Assembly: GCA_963766575.1 (NCBI GenBank)
Contig: CAVYAR010000004.1
Coordinates: 310,001 to 374,000, forward strand
Reading direction: 5' to 3'
DNA from: PALSA-600 sp963766575
GTDB taxonomy: Bacteria; Actinomycetota; Thermoleophilia; Gaiellales; Gaiellaceae
Length of the DNA: 64,000 nucleotides
Both the position numbers and the translations under genes were made by a program. Within the stretch, counting starts at the first letter, position 1, and each line of letters begins with the position of its first letter. Below, in pieces: positions 42,522 through 50,352 of this stretch. The notes below the pieces were generated by a model. That model had not been told where the DNA came from. It searched no databases and saw nothing but the letters and a program-made list of their open reading frames with translations.

Positions 42522-43179
42522 TCCGGGCTCTGATCGCCGACGACCAGCAGGCCGTGCGCGCGGGCTTCGCGGCGCTACTCGAGACGCAAGGCGACATCTC
42601 CGTCGTCGCAACCGCAGCGAACGGCGACGAGGCGGTGCACCGGAGCCGCGAGCACCGGCCCGACATCGTGCTGATGGATATCCGGATGCCGGTTCTGGAC
42701 GGCATCGCCGCTACGCGTGAGATCTGCGTCGCGGGCGACGCCGGGCCGCGTGTCCTCATCCTGACGACGTTCGACCTGGACGAATACGTCTACGACGCGC
42801 TCAAGGCCGGGGCGAGCGGGTTCCTGCTCAAGGACGCTCCTCCCGAGACGCTGTTCGAAGCGGTGCGCGTCGTCGCCGCCGGAGAGGCGCTCCTGGCCCC
42901 GGTCGATCACACGCCGCCTGATCGCCGAGTTTGCGCGCCTTCGCCCGACGCAGCGCACCCGGCCCGAAGACCTCGACGTGCTCACACGCCGCGAGCTCGA
43001 GATCCTGAGCCATGTCGCGGCCGGTCTTTCGAACCACGAGATCGCTCGACCGCCTCGTGCTCAGCAACGAGACGGTGAAGACGCATGTGAGCCACGTCCT
43101 GCGCAAGCTCGGGCTTCGCGACCGGGCACAGGCCGTGGTCGTCGCCTACGAGTCCGGTCTCGTCGTCCCGGGCGCCTGA
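42518..43179 (+). pseudogene. NarL/LuxR-type response regulator with two frameshifts
   Basis: Read across three frames this is a 219-residue regulator. The receiver has DIVLMDIRMPVLDG (phospho-Asp) and FLLKDAPPE. After a +1 shift at about 42903-42906, RRLIAEFARLRP follows and the HTH begins TRRELEILSHVAAGLSNHEIA. After a second +1 shift at about 43046-43049 it continues LVLSNETVKTHVSHVLRKLG and ends at a TGA. The span is 662 bases; removing two gives 220 codons. As written, the receiver is made without its DNA-binding domain. Either a recent pseudogene or sequence error. It is coupled to the upstream kinase. Confidence 0.8.
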
Positions 43180-43194
43180 CGCCAGACGGACCGC

Positions 43195-43770
43195 TCAGCG
43201 CAGGCCGAGCGCCTGCTGCTCCTTCTTCTCGCAGGTCGTCTGTGCCGCCTCGAACTCCGGCGAGCTCGGGTCGATTCCCGGAGGCAGCTCCTGGCTCGAG
43301 CCGGACGGGTCGGGGAAGTTGGGGTAGCCGTGTGTGCGCAGGCACTCGGCGACCTTCAAGCCGAAGGCGAGCTTCTGGGCCTGCTGCTGCGGCGTCCCCG
43401 TGCTGTCACCGCGAGCGAGCACGCTCCCGCATGCGTGTTGCGCCGCCAGCGACGTCTGCTTCGACACGCCGAGATCCTGCTGGTTCAACGCGGGAAGGTT
43501 CCCGTGGCTGTCCGGGTCCGGGAACTTCGGCACGCCGTGCTCGCGCACGCAGTGCGAGAAAGCGAGCATTTTCTGGACGTTCGTCAACTGGGCGCTCGCC
43601 GCTGGAGTCCCCGAGGAGGCGCTGCTCTCTGTCGTGGTCGAGCCCAGTTGCGCCACGCGGCTGCCCGACGAGCCGCCGCATGCGGACACGAGCAGCGATA
43701 GGCCGATCAGCCCGGCGAGGGCGGGAGCCAGGAGCATGACGCGCGACCGGTGGCGTTCAAGCAGGCTCAC
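43195..43770 (-). CDS. HGVPxFPDP-family lipoprotein, paralog 4
   Basis: 191 residues with the leader LLAPALAGLIGLSLLVSAC. Module 1 has LAFSHCVREHGVPKFPDP with partner Cys in QHACGSVLARG; module 2 has VAECLRTHGYPNFPDP with partner Cys in QTTCEKKEQ. The segment RVAQLGSTTTES after the lipobox is shared with paralogs 1 and 5. The GTG start at 43770 sits 22 bases from the conserved CGATAACAG block, as in those two. Convergent with the broken response regulator. Confidence 0.85.
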   Translation of the reverse strand: MSLLERHRSRVMLLAPALAGLIGLSLLVSACGGSSGSRVAQLGSTTTESSASSGTPAASAQLTNVQKMLAFSHCVREHGVPKFPDPDSHGNLPALNQQDLGVSKQTSLAAQHACGSVLARGDSTGTPQQQAQKLAFGLKVAECLRTHGYPNFPDPSGSSQELPPGIDPSSPEFEAAQTTCEKKEQQALGLR

Positions 43771-43775
43771 CCCTT

Positions 43776-43833
43776 CGATGATCGTGTGCCCCGATAACAG
43801 CCACAGGGGCCGGCGATGAAAGGTCGATGAAAA
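43776..43833 (-). promoter_or_regulatory. Type-A operator/promoter (TTTCATCG repeat), copy 2
   Basis: CGATGATCG at 43776, CGATAACAG at 43792, and CGATGAAAG/CGATGAAAA at 43814 and 43825 with an 11-bp step. The distances between blocks (16, 22 and 11) are the same as in copies 1 and 3. It serves paralog 4. Confidence 0.65.
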
Positions 43834-43840
43834 TGCCGGC

Positions 43841-44362
43841 TCAGGGCAACAGGTCGGACTTGCACACCGCGTACGCGGCCTCGAACGCGGGGCTGTTCAC
43901 GTTCACGCCCGTGCCCGGGCCGATGTCGAGGTGTCCCCGGCTGTCGGGGTCGGGCATGTTCGGGACCCCGTGGGCCCGGATGCACGCGGCATATCGCAAC
44001 ATCGCGCTCCGGTATTGCTCCACCTGGGCCGCGGTCGGCCGGCCGCCGCTCGGGACGAGGTGAATGCAGGCTCTCTGGGCCGCCTCGAACTGGGCAGGGC
44101 TCACCCCGAGCTGCTGCGGCGTCTTCTTGGGAAGCAGCCCGCCGCTGCTCGGGTCGGGGTAGGCCGGCACGCCGTGGGAACGCACGCAGCGGGAGAAAGC
44201 GACCGCTCCGCTCGCCTGCGCCGTCGCGGATGAGAGCTGCGGGCTGGTCGTGGTCGAGCCGAGCTGGGCGACGTGACTCTCGGGCGAGCCACCGCATCCG
44301 GACGCGAGCACCGAGAGCCCCGCCACTCCGGCGAACGCGGCCGTGCGGAGTGAGCGTTTCAT
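43841..44362 (-). CDS. HGVPxFPDP-family lipoprotein, paralog 5
   Basis: 173 residues from ATG 44362; a longer frame to 44755 is antisense to the response regulator and is rejected. The lipobox is SVLASGC with HVAQLGSTTTS after it. Module 1 has VAFSRCVRSHGVPAYPDP with QRACIHLVPSG; module 2 has YAACIRAHGVPNMPDP with YAVCKSDLLP at the very end. It is divergent from the OmpR-type regulator gene at 44484 with a type-A operator between them. Confidence 0.85.
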   Translation of the reverse strand: MKRSLRTAAFAGVAGLSVLASGCGGSPESHVAQLGSTTTSPQLSSATAQASGAVAFSRCVRSHGVPAYPDPSSGGLLPKKTPQQLGVSPAQFEAAQRACIHLVPSGGRPTAAQVEQYRSAMLRYAACIRAHGVPNMPDPDSRGHLDIGPGTGVNVNSPAFEAAYAVCKSDLLP

Positions 44363-44367
44363 GTTGC

Positions 44368-44425
44368 CGATGATCGCTCGGCCCGATAACAGCCATGGGA
44401 GCCGGCGATGAAAAGTCGATGAAAG
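44368..44425. promoter_or_regulatory. Type-A operator/promoter (TTTCATCG repeat), copy 3, divergent
   Basis: CGATGATCG at 44368, CGATAACAGCC at 44384, CGATGAAAA/CGATGAAAG at 44406 and 44417. It lies between paralog 5 (leftward) and the OmpR-type regulator (rightward), which makes that regulator the natural candidate to bind this and the two other copies. Regulation itself is inferred. Confidence 0.65.
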
Positions 44426-44483
44426 CGGGCTCGCGCGGCCCTCACCGGGCCGGGCTTGGGCGACACTGGTCGCGTGAGCGGCG

Positions 44484-45173
44484 ATGCAGGGCACGGGGGC
44501 GTCGATCCTGGTCGTCGAGGACGACGAGCAGATCGCGGAGCTGATGCGCGATTTCCTGGAGGCGGAGGGCTTCCGGGTGCGGCATGCCGCGAGCGGGCGC
44601 GAGACGAGCGAGCAGCTCGAGCGCGGCCGTCCCGACCTCGTGCTCCTGGACGTGATGCTGCCCGACGAGTCGGGCTTCGAGATCTGCCGCCGCCTGCGCC
44701 GTGACTCGGCCGTGCCGGTGCTCTTCCTGAGCGCCCGCGACAGCGACGCGGACAAGATCCGGGGGCTCGGTCTCGGCGGCGACGACTACATCGTCAAGTC
44801 CGCGACCCCGGCGGAGGTGGTCGCCCGCGTCAAGGCGGTGCTGCGGCGCACCTCGCCGTCCGGCGGGCTCCGGACGCTCCGCTTCGGCGAGCTCGAGGTC
44901 GACCTGGCCGCCCACGAGGTCAGCGCAGAGGGACGCCAGATCGAGCTGACGGCGCGCGAGTTCGAGCTGCTGCGCGTCCTCGTCGAGCATCCGCGGCAGG
45001 TGCTCAGCCGCGACCAGCTGTTCGAGCTCGTCTGGGGCTCGTTCGGCGACCGGAGCGCGGTCGCCGTGTACATCGGGCGCCTGCGCCAGAAGATCGAGCC
45101 CGACCCGGCGAAGCCGCGCTACATCGTCACCGTCTGGGGCGCCGGCTACCGGCTCGACCCGGGCAGCAGATGA
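44484..45173 (+). CDS. OmpR-family response regulator
   Basis: 229 residues. The receiver shows the acidic pocket VVEDDEQ, the phospho-Asp in DLVLLDVMLPDESG and the Lys in YIVKSATP. The C-terminal winged helix has ELTAREFELLRVLVEHPRQVLSRDQLFELVWG and the wing RYIVTVWGAGYRL. It is intact, unlike the kinase gene that overlaps its stop (ATGA). The upstream divergent region carries a type-A direct repeat, whose 11-bp half-site spacing suits this class. Confidence 0.93.
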   Translation: MQGTGASILVVEDDEQIAELMRDFLEAEGFRVRHAASGRETSEQLERGRPDLVLLDVMLPDESGFEICRRLRRDSAVPVLFLSARDSDADKIRGLGLGGDDYIVKSATPAEVVARVKAVLRRTSPSGGLRTLRFGELEVDLAAHEVSAEGRQIELTAREFELLRVLVEHPRQVLSRDQLFELVWGSFGDRSAVAVYIGRLRQKIEPDPAKPRYIVTVWGAGYRLDPGSR

Positions 45174-46614
45174 GACGGGCGCCGATCCGGATCCGAACCT
45201 TCATCCTCGGCACCGTCCTCGTGTTGCTGCTGGCGCCGGCGCTGGCCGGCGGCGCAGCCTGGCTGATCGAACGCGACCACCAGCAGGCGGGCGTCCAGCA
45301 CGACTGAACACGGCCCTCGCCTACCTCACCTCCCATCGCAGCCGAGATGCAGAGAGCCGGCCTCCGTCCAGGGGTTCGCGCGGCTGCTCGATCGGCTCGA
45401 CATGCTCGCGCAGGTGGTCACCGTCACGAGCTCGCCGCCCGGGAAGAGCCAGCTCTACCTGAGCCCGGCGCTCGACCTCGGTCCAGCCTCCCCAGAAGCA
45501 GCAGGCCGGCAAGGCAAAGACCCGGCCCGCCCGAACGACACCGGCGCAACGCAACCGGCCGAGACGACTGCGTCGTGGACCGACGACCAGCGGCACATCG
45601 CGTGCCGGGACACCGAAGTCGCGGGCGACACTGGTCGCCGACCTCTACCACCGCCCCGCCTCGCGTTCCACGCGGGCCGTCGCGGCGCTCGTCACCGGGC
45701 TGCTCGTCCTGCTTTCCGGCCTGGCCGTCGACGGTCTGGCTCGCGGGCCGCTGGATGGTCGCGCCGCTCGCCAGGCTGAGCGCCCAGGTCGACAAGGTCG
45801 CCGGCGGCGACCTGACGATCGCCGTCCCGCGCAGCCGGATCGGTGAGATCGCGAACATCGCACAGGCGGTCGAGGGCATGACCGCCGCTCTCGGCGAGAC
45901 CGCGGAACGACGAGCCGAAGCCGACGAGGCAAGAGCGTTCCTCGTCACCAGCATCGCCCACGATCTGCGCACACCGCTCTTCGCGCTGCGCGGGCACCTG
46001 CAGGCGATTCGCGCCCACCTGGGGAACCCGGCCGTCCACCTCGAGCGAGCCGAAGCGCGAGCGGACGCACTCGAACGACTGATCGGCAACCTCTTCGCCT
46101 ATGTCCGCGACGACTACACCCAGCCGGCGCCCCGGCTCGAAGCGACGCCGCTCGCGGACCTGCTCCAGGAGGTCGACCGCCGGCCTCGAGCACGCTGCCC
46201 GCCTCCGGGACAACACGTTCGTCCTCGAGGGCGACGAGGCGCTCGTCGTGCATGGTCGACCGCGATCGCCTGAAACGCGCGGTCACGAACATCCTCGACA
46301 ACGCACTCCGCTACAGCCCCCCGGGCGCCCCGATTCGTCTGAGCTGGGGCGCGGCCGATGAGTCGACCGTCCAGGTCATCGCCCGTGACGACGGCCCGGG
46401 GATCGACCCCGGCCTCCTGCCACACATCTTCGAGCCCGGCATCCGCGGCACCCCGGCAGCCGGCGACCTCGACAGCGGATCCGGGCTCGGCCTCACGATC
46501 GCGAAACGGCTCCTCGAGCATCAACACGCCACCCTGACCATCGACAACGACGTACCTGGAGGCGCGATCGTCAGCCTCACCCTCCAACGAGCACCGATCG
46601 CCAACCCGCCGTGA
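45170..46614 (+). pseudogene. Sensor histidine kinase with about six frameshifts
   Basis: The piece in frame with the start encodes one membrane helix (TFILGTVLVLLLAPALAGG) and stops at 45307. Kinase sequence continues in other frames: LNTALAYLTSH; VQGFARLLDRLDMLAQVVTV; ATLVADLYHRP and VAALVTGLLVLLSGLA; WMVAPLARLSAQVDK (HAMP), phospho-His in SIAHDLRTPLFALRGH; AGLEHAARLRDN; and the ATPase RLKRAVTNILDNALRYS, DDGPGI, GSGLGLTIAKRLL. Shifts lie near 45300, 45360, 45620, 45730, 46175 and 46257. With four bases removed and two added the length is 481 codons. It would be the partner of the intact regulator at 44484. A decayed gene or a badly resolved stretch of sequence. Confidence 0.8.
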
Positions 46615-46637
46615 GGACATCGACGTGGCTGTCGGCT

Positions 46638-47324
46638 CTACCCTTTCGGGCCGACTGCCCCTGACGAGGGTGCGCCCAGGTTCTTACCGGGGAGGTCGCT
46701 CTGGCAGGCATTCTGCGCAGCCTGGAACTGCGGTGAACTCGGATCGATGCCGGATCCGGCGTCGATCTTCAGCCGTACACTGCCGCCCGAACCGAATTGC
46801 GGGTCGGGGAAGTCCGGCTCGCCGTGGGAGCGCATGCAGGCCGAGAACGCGAGCGCGTAACGGCGTGCCTGCTCCTGCTGGGCCGGGCTCGGCGTCCCGC
46901 CGCGTGGCATCAGCTTCCGGCACGCCTGCTGCGCCTGCAGGAAGGACACCGACCCTGGATCGACGCTCGCGGAGATCTGACCCTGCGCATTGGGATCAGG
47001 GAAGCTCGGAACCCCGTTTCTCCGCATGCACGACGCGAACCTCGTCAGCTGCTGGACGCTGCCACCCACCATCGACATCCCACGACCGCTGCTGCTGTTG
47101 CTGCTCGTCGCCGGAGCGGACCCCCCGACGGCCCCGCTTCCGGTGCCACTGCCGGGCGCGGTGCTTCCACCGCTCGTCGATGACGTGGACGTCGGTGCAA
47201 GGCTCGCGACCGACGGCGCCTTCGCGCCGCCGCCGCATCCGGCCACGGCGAAGCAGAGCACCGCAAGTCCATAGGCCGGCGCGAGCGCCGGGAGGGGTCG
47301 AAACGAGTGCTTGCGCTCCCTCAT
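46638..47324 (-). CDS. HGVPxFPDP-family lipoprotein, paralog 6
   Basis: 228 residues. The leader ends CFAVAGC, followed by a long Ser/Gly/Thr linker. Module 1 has RFASCMRRNGVPSFPDP with QQACRKLMPRG; module 2 has AFSACMRSHGEPDFPDP with QNACQSDLPG. The ATG overlaps the stop of paralog 7 by 4 bases, so the two are cotranslated. It converges on the broken kinase gene. Confidence 0.85.
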   Translation of the reverse strand: MRERKHSFRPLPALAPAYGLAVLCFAVAGCGGGAKAPSVASLAPTSTSSTSGGSTAPGSGTGSGAVGGSAPATSSNSSSGRGMSMVGGSVQQLTRFASCMRRNGVPSFPDPNAQGQISASVDPGSVSFLQAQQACRKLMPRGGTPSPAQQEQARRYALAFSACMRSHGEPDFPDPQFGSGGSVRLKIDAGSGIDPSSPQFQAAQNACQSDLPGKNLGAPSSGAVGPKG

Positions 47325-47914
47325 TGCTTCCCGAACGTGATCCTCGGCCCGACCTTCGGCTCGAGCGACTCACACGATTTGAAGGCGCTCTGGAAGAGCG
47401 GCGTCGTGGGGTCGAGCTTGCTGATACTCCCGAAGGGGAAGCGTCCCGCGCCGTTTGGATCGGGGAAGCTCGGCACACCGTCCCTGCGCATGCACGAGGC
47501 GAAGCTCAGCATCCCCTTCGCCGCCGCGGCCTGCTGCGCGGGCGTCAAGGCAGGAGGGCCACCGCCCGGGAGGAACTTGCGGCAGGCCTGCATCGCCGCC
47601 TGAAATTGAGGCGAATCGGGATTGACGTTCCCTCCGATCGTGACCCCGAAAATGGAGAGGGAGCGGCTCGACGCAGCGCCCGCCGAGCCCACCGAGGCCG
47701 AGAATCCATGTGAGTCGAAGCAGGCCGCGAAAGCGGCGGTGCTCGGGTGTGCCGAGGTCGCTGCCCCGGCGCCCGAGGAGGATGCCGCATCGCTGTTCGA
47801 GGGGGAGCTGGTCGTTCCGAGACTGGCGACCGACGGAGCCTTCGAGCCGCCACATCCAGCGGCGACAAGGGCTAGCAGCGTCAGCACGGAGCCGAGTGCG
47901 AGGGCCTCCTTCAT
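47321..47914 (-). CDS. HGVPxFPDP-family lipoprotein, paralog 7 (degenerate first module)
   Basis: 197 residues with the lipobox LVAAGC. Module 1 is degenerate: AAFAACFDSHGF keeps Cys and His but loses the FPDP end, though its partner Cys in MQACRKFLPGG remains. Module 2 is canonical (SFASCMRRDGVPSFPDP, FKSCESLEP). APSVASLGTT after the lipobox is shared with paralog 6. The ATG is only about 20 bases from a triple-repeat operator, so a very short or absent leader is expected. Confidence 0.85.
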   Translation of the reverse strand: MKEALALGSVLTLLALVAAGCGGSKAPSVASLGTTSSPSNSDAASSSGAGAATSAHPSTAAFAACFDSHGFSASVGSAGAASSRSLSIFGVTIGGNVNPDSPQFQAAMQACRKFLPGGGPPALTPAQQAAAAKGMLSFASCMRRDGVPSFPDPNGAGRFPFGSISKLDPTTPLFQSAFKSCESLEPKVGPRITFGKQ

Positions 47915-47934
47915 CGAGAGCAGGAAAGCCGACG

Positions 47935-47965
47935 GCTCTAAAACAGCCCTAAAGCAGCTCTAACG
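47935..47965 (-). promoter_or_regulatory. Triple direct-repeat operator (TTTAGAGC type) before paralogs 7 and 6
   Basis: GCTCTAAAA, GCCCTAAAG and GCTCTAACG begin at 47935, 47946 and 47957 (plus strand), exactly 11 bp apart. Flanks CAGGAAAGCCG and TCTAACGAGTC match the exporter-operon copy at 39278. A TTTCATCG-like half-site (CGATGAAAG, 47969) follows 12 bp further. The third repeat overlaps the stop codon of the kinase gene upstream. Confidence 0.65.
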
Positions 47966-49306
47966 AGTCGATGAAAGCTGGAGTCGCAGGATCGCGCCAC
48001 CGTCCGCAGCCTGGTCGATGCTCACGGTTCCGCCATGGGCATCTGCGATCTGCTTGACGATCGAGAGCCCGAGGCCCGCCCCGGGCATCCCGCGTGCAGC
48101 CTTCGCGCGGTAGAAGCGGTTGAAGACGAGCGGCGCGTCGGTGGCCGCGATTCCGGGGCCGCGGTCCCGTACCTCGACCAGGCCATCGTGGACAGCCACG
48201 TCGACCGTCTCGCTGGGCGGGCTCCACTTGCCTGCGTTGTCGAGAAGGTTCGTGACTGCGCGCTCCACCCGCTCGGGCACTCCGGTGATCGTCGACGGTT
48301 CGAGCCTCGTGCGGAAGGAGACGCCGGGCACACGTCGAGCGGCGCGGTCGACCGCTCCCCTGACCACCTCGTCGAGCCGGAACTCGGTCGGGGCGACTTC
48401 GGGCTCCTCCCCACGCGCGAGCTCGACGAGCTCGGCGACGAGCGCGGTCATCGACTCCAGTTCCTCCTGGACATCCTCGATCAACTCGGATCGTTCCTTC
48501 AGGTCGAGGGTTCCCGGGTGAGCCAGTAGCCCGATGTTCGCCCGCAGAGTCGCGATCGGTGTGCGCAGCTCGTGTGACGCGTCCGAAACAAGCTGCCGTT
48601 GGGTGCTCAGCGAGGCCTCGAGACTCGCGAAGAGCTCGTCGAGGCGGGTCGAGAGGCGGCTGATCTCGTCGCGGCCTCGCTGCCCGGTCCGCTGGCTGAG
48701 GTCGCCCGTCTCGACGATCCGCTCCGTGGTCTCGGTCAAGCGGCGAAGCGGCGCGACGGCTCTGCCGGAGACGAACGCGCCGAGGATCGCGGCGGCGCCG
48801 ACGCCGCCGAGCGAGATGAAGACGAGCAGCCACTTCAGGCGCGAGAGATTGTGGTCGACGTCGAGCAGCGAGCGGGAGATCGTCACGACCTGGTTTCGCG
48901 ACCTGATCGAGAGCGTCCGCGTCGGCACACCCCCGACCGTCCGTGTGACGAAACTCGACCGTGGGGTCGCCAACGAGCTTCCAGGCTTGAGCTCGAGCAC
49001 CTTCACCTGCACTGCGACGGACGAGCGCGGCAACACAACCCTGAAGTCTCCTGCGGGAACAGATGCACGCCCCTGGAGCAAGCTCGGCGCCCGGAGTTGT
49101 AGACCGCCGCCCGCATGCAGCAGGCCGCCGGCCGCTCCGTAGACCACCGCGTTCAGGCGCGGAGTAGCGAGGCTCGAGCTGAGGTCGTTGTCCACCTGTG
49201 AGAACAGCTCGTGCCGATCGGTGTAGTAGACAGCGACCGAAGCACCCAAGACCGCGACGGCGACTGCCAACGACGCGAGCAGGGTCAGTCGCAGACGGAA
49301 GCTCAT
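47960..49306 (-). CDS. Sensor histidine kinase, HAMP/HisKA type
   Basis: 448 residues from ATG 49306, which overlaps the regulator stop by 4 bases. The layout is: first membrane helix (LTLLASLAVAVAVLGASVAVYY), extracytoplasmic domain of about 130 residues, second helix (WLLVFISLGGVGAAAILGAF), HAMP, phospho-His in VSDASHELRTPIATLRAN, and ATPase with NLLDNAGKWS, DRGPGI and GAGLGLSIVKQI. All catalytic boxes are present. Together with the regulator at 49303 it is the only fully intact pair among the three two-component systems here. Confidence 0.93.
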   Translation of the reverse strand: MSFRLRLTLLASLAVAVAVLGASVAVYYTDRHELFSQVDNDLSSSLATPRLNAVVYGAAGGLLHAGGGLQLRAPSLLQGRASVPAGDFRVVLPRSSVAVQVKVLELKPGSSLATPRSSFVTRTVGGVPTRTLSIRSRNQVVTISRSLLDVDHNLSRLKWLLVFISLGGVGAAAILGAFVSGRAVAPLRRLTETTERIVETGDLSQRTGQRGRDEISRLSTRLDELFASLEASLSTQRQLVSDASHELRTPIATLRANIGLLAHPGTLDLKERSELIEDVQEELESMTALVAELVELARGEEPEVAPTEFRLDEVVRGAVDRAARRVPGVSFRTRLEPSTITGVPERVERAVTNLLDNAGKWSPPSETVDVAVHDGLVEVRDRGPGIAATDAPLVFNRFYRAKAARGMPGAGLGLSIVKQIADAHGGTVSIDQAADGGAILRLQLSSTR

Positions 49307-49971
49307 CGCTCCCTCAACGTGAAGCCGACACCGCGGACCGTCTGGATCAACCGGCGCTCGCCTCCGGCTTCGAGCTTGCGTCGAAGATGACCGACGAACA
49401 CATCGAGCGAGTTCGACGACAAGGACGCGTCGTACCCCCACACGCGCTCGTAGATCAGCCCTCGGGGGAGCACCTGGCGAGGGTGGCGAAGGAAGAACTC
49501 GAGCAGCTCGAACTCGATCGGCGAAAGCTCGATCTCACTACCGCCCCGCCGTGCGTCGCGTGTCAGAAGGTCGAGCTCGAGATCGGCAAACACGAGCACC
49601 TCGGTGCCACCGCCGGCGCGACGCAGAAGGGCCCGGACACGTGCGACCAGCTCCTCGTTCGCGAACGGCTTCACCAGATAGTCGTCGGCACCTGCCTCCA
49701 GCCCGGCGACCCGGTCGCGCACCGCATCCCGCGCGGTGAGCATCAGCACAGGACGCTGATCTCCGGCTGCGCGGAGGTGCTCGCAGACTTCGACCCCGTC
49801 GATACCCGGCATCATCACGTCGAGCACGACCGCGTCGAACGCTCCGGTGCGCAGTCGCGAAAGAGCCTCCTCGCCGTCCGCGGCCACCTCGACCTCGAAG
49901 CCGTTCGACACGAGGACACGCCGAAGCGCGCTCCGCAGCCTCCTGTCGTCGTCGACTACGAGGATCGCCAT
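49303..49971 (-). CDS. OmpR-family response regulator
   Basis: 222 residues. The receiver has VVDDDRRLR, phospho-Asp in AVVLDVMMPGIDG and Lys in YLVKPFANEE. The winged helix has ELSPIEFELLEFFLRHPRQVLPR and LIQTVRGVGFTLR at the end. It is the first gene of the regulator/kinase pair. A degenerate repeat at 49991-50010 resembles the TTTAGAGC operators, suggesting autoregulation. It is the likely controller of the exporter operon and paralogs 7 and 6 (inference). Confidence 0.93.
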   Translation of the reverse strand: MAILVVDDDRRLRSALRRVLVSNGFEVEVAADGEEALSRLRTGAFDAVVLDVMMPGIDGVEVCEHLRAAGDQRPVLMLTARDAVRDRVAGLEAGADDYLVKPFANEELVARVRALLRRAGGGTEVLVFADLELDLLTRDARRGGSEIELSPIEFELLEFFLRHPRQVLPRGLIYERVWGYDASLSSNSLDVFVGHLRRKLEAGGERRLIQTVRGVGFTLRER

Positions 49972-49990
49972 CGGCAGATTGTGCGCCCAC

Positions 49991-50010
49991 TTCCTGAAAG
50001 AGGCCTAAAA
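49991..50010 (-). promoter_or_regulatory. Possible degenerate TTTAGAGC-type operator
   Basis: TTCCTGAAA (49991) and GGCCTAAAA (50002) stand 11 bp apart, about 20-40 bases before the regulator start. The second fits the GCTCTAAAA unit at seven of nine positions; the first is weak. Confidence 0.3.
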
Positions 50011-50113
50011 CCGTGGTGGGCTGAGGCGCCAGAGGAGCGAGAGACGAGCGTGGTCCACCTCAGACGACTGACAACGCGTCGATCTCGCCTGATCGTTCAC
50101 CGAGGAGGGTGAG

Positions 50114-50314
50114 CTATTTGCCCCCGAAGTGTCCCCAGTGCACGGCGATGATCAGAAGCAGCCCGCCGATCGCGAGCAACACGCCTGACACGATCGTCCG
50201 GAACTTGCCCCACCTCGCCGGATCGAGGATCTGCGCGCAGGCGAGCCAGACTCCGGCGATCAGGATGAGCAGGAACCCGACCTCGGCAACGCGGATACCC
50301 GTATGTCGCGTCAT
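50114..50314 (-). CDS. Small two-helix membrane protein
   Basis: About 66 residues with two hydrophobic helices (VGFLLILIAGVWLACAQIL and IVSGVLLAIGGLLLIIAVHW) separated by a short polar loop. ATG 50314 is assumed; an in-frame ATG at 50329 adds five residues. No family recognised and no visible ribosome site, but the hydrophobic pattern is not what an antisense shadow gives here. Confidence 0.6.
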   Translation of the reverse strand: MTRHTGIRVAEVGFLLILIAGVWLACAQILDPARWGKFRTIVSGVLLAIGGLLLIIAVHWGHFGGK

Positions 50315-50352
50315 CGCAGCGATCATCACACAGCGCTACTCCTCCGGAACGC

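Noticed and set aside
49000..49441. N-terminal extension of the kinase gene to 49441
   Set aside because: The first 45 codons overlap the regulator gene out of frame; ATG 49306 overlapping the regulator stop is the natural start.
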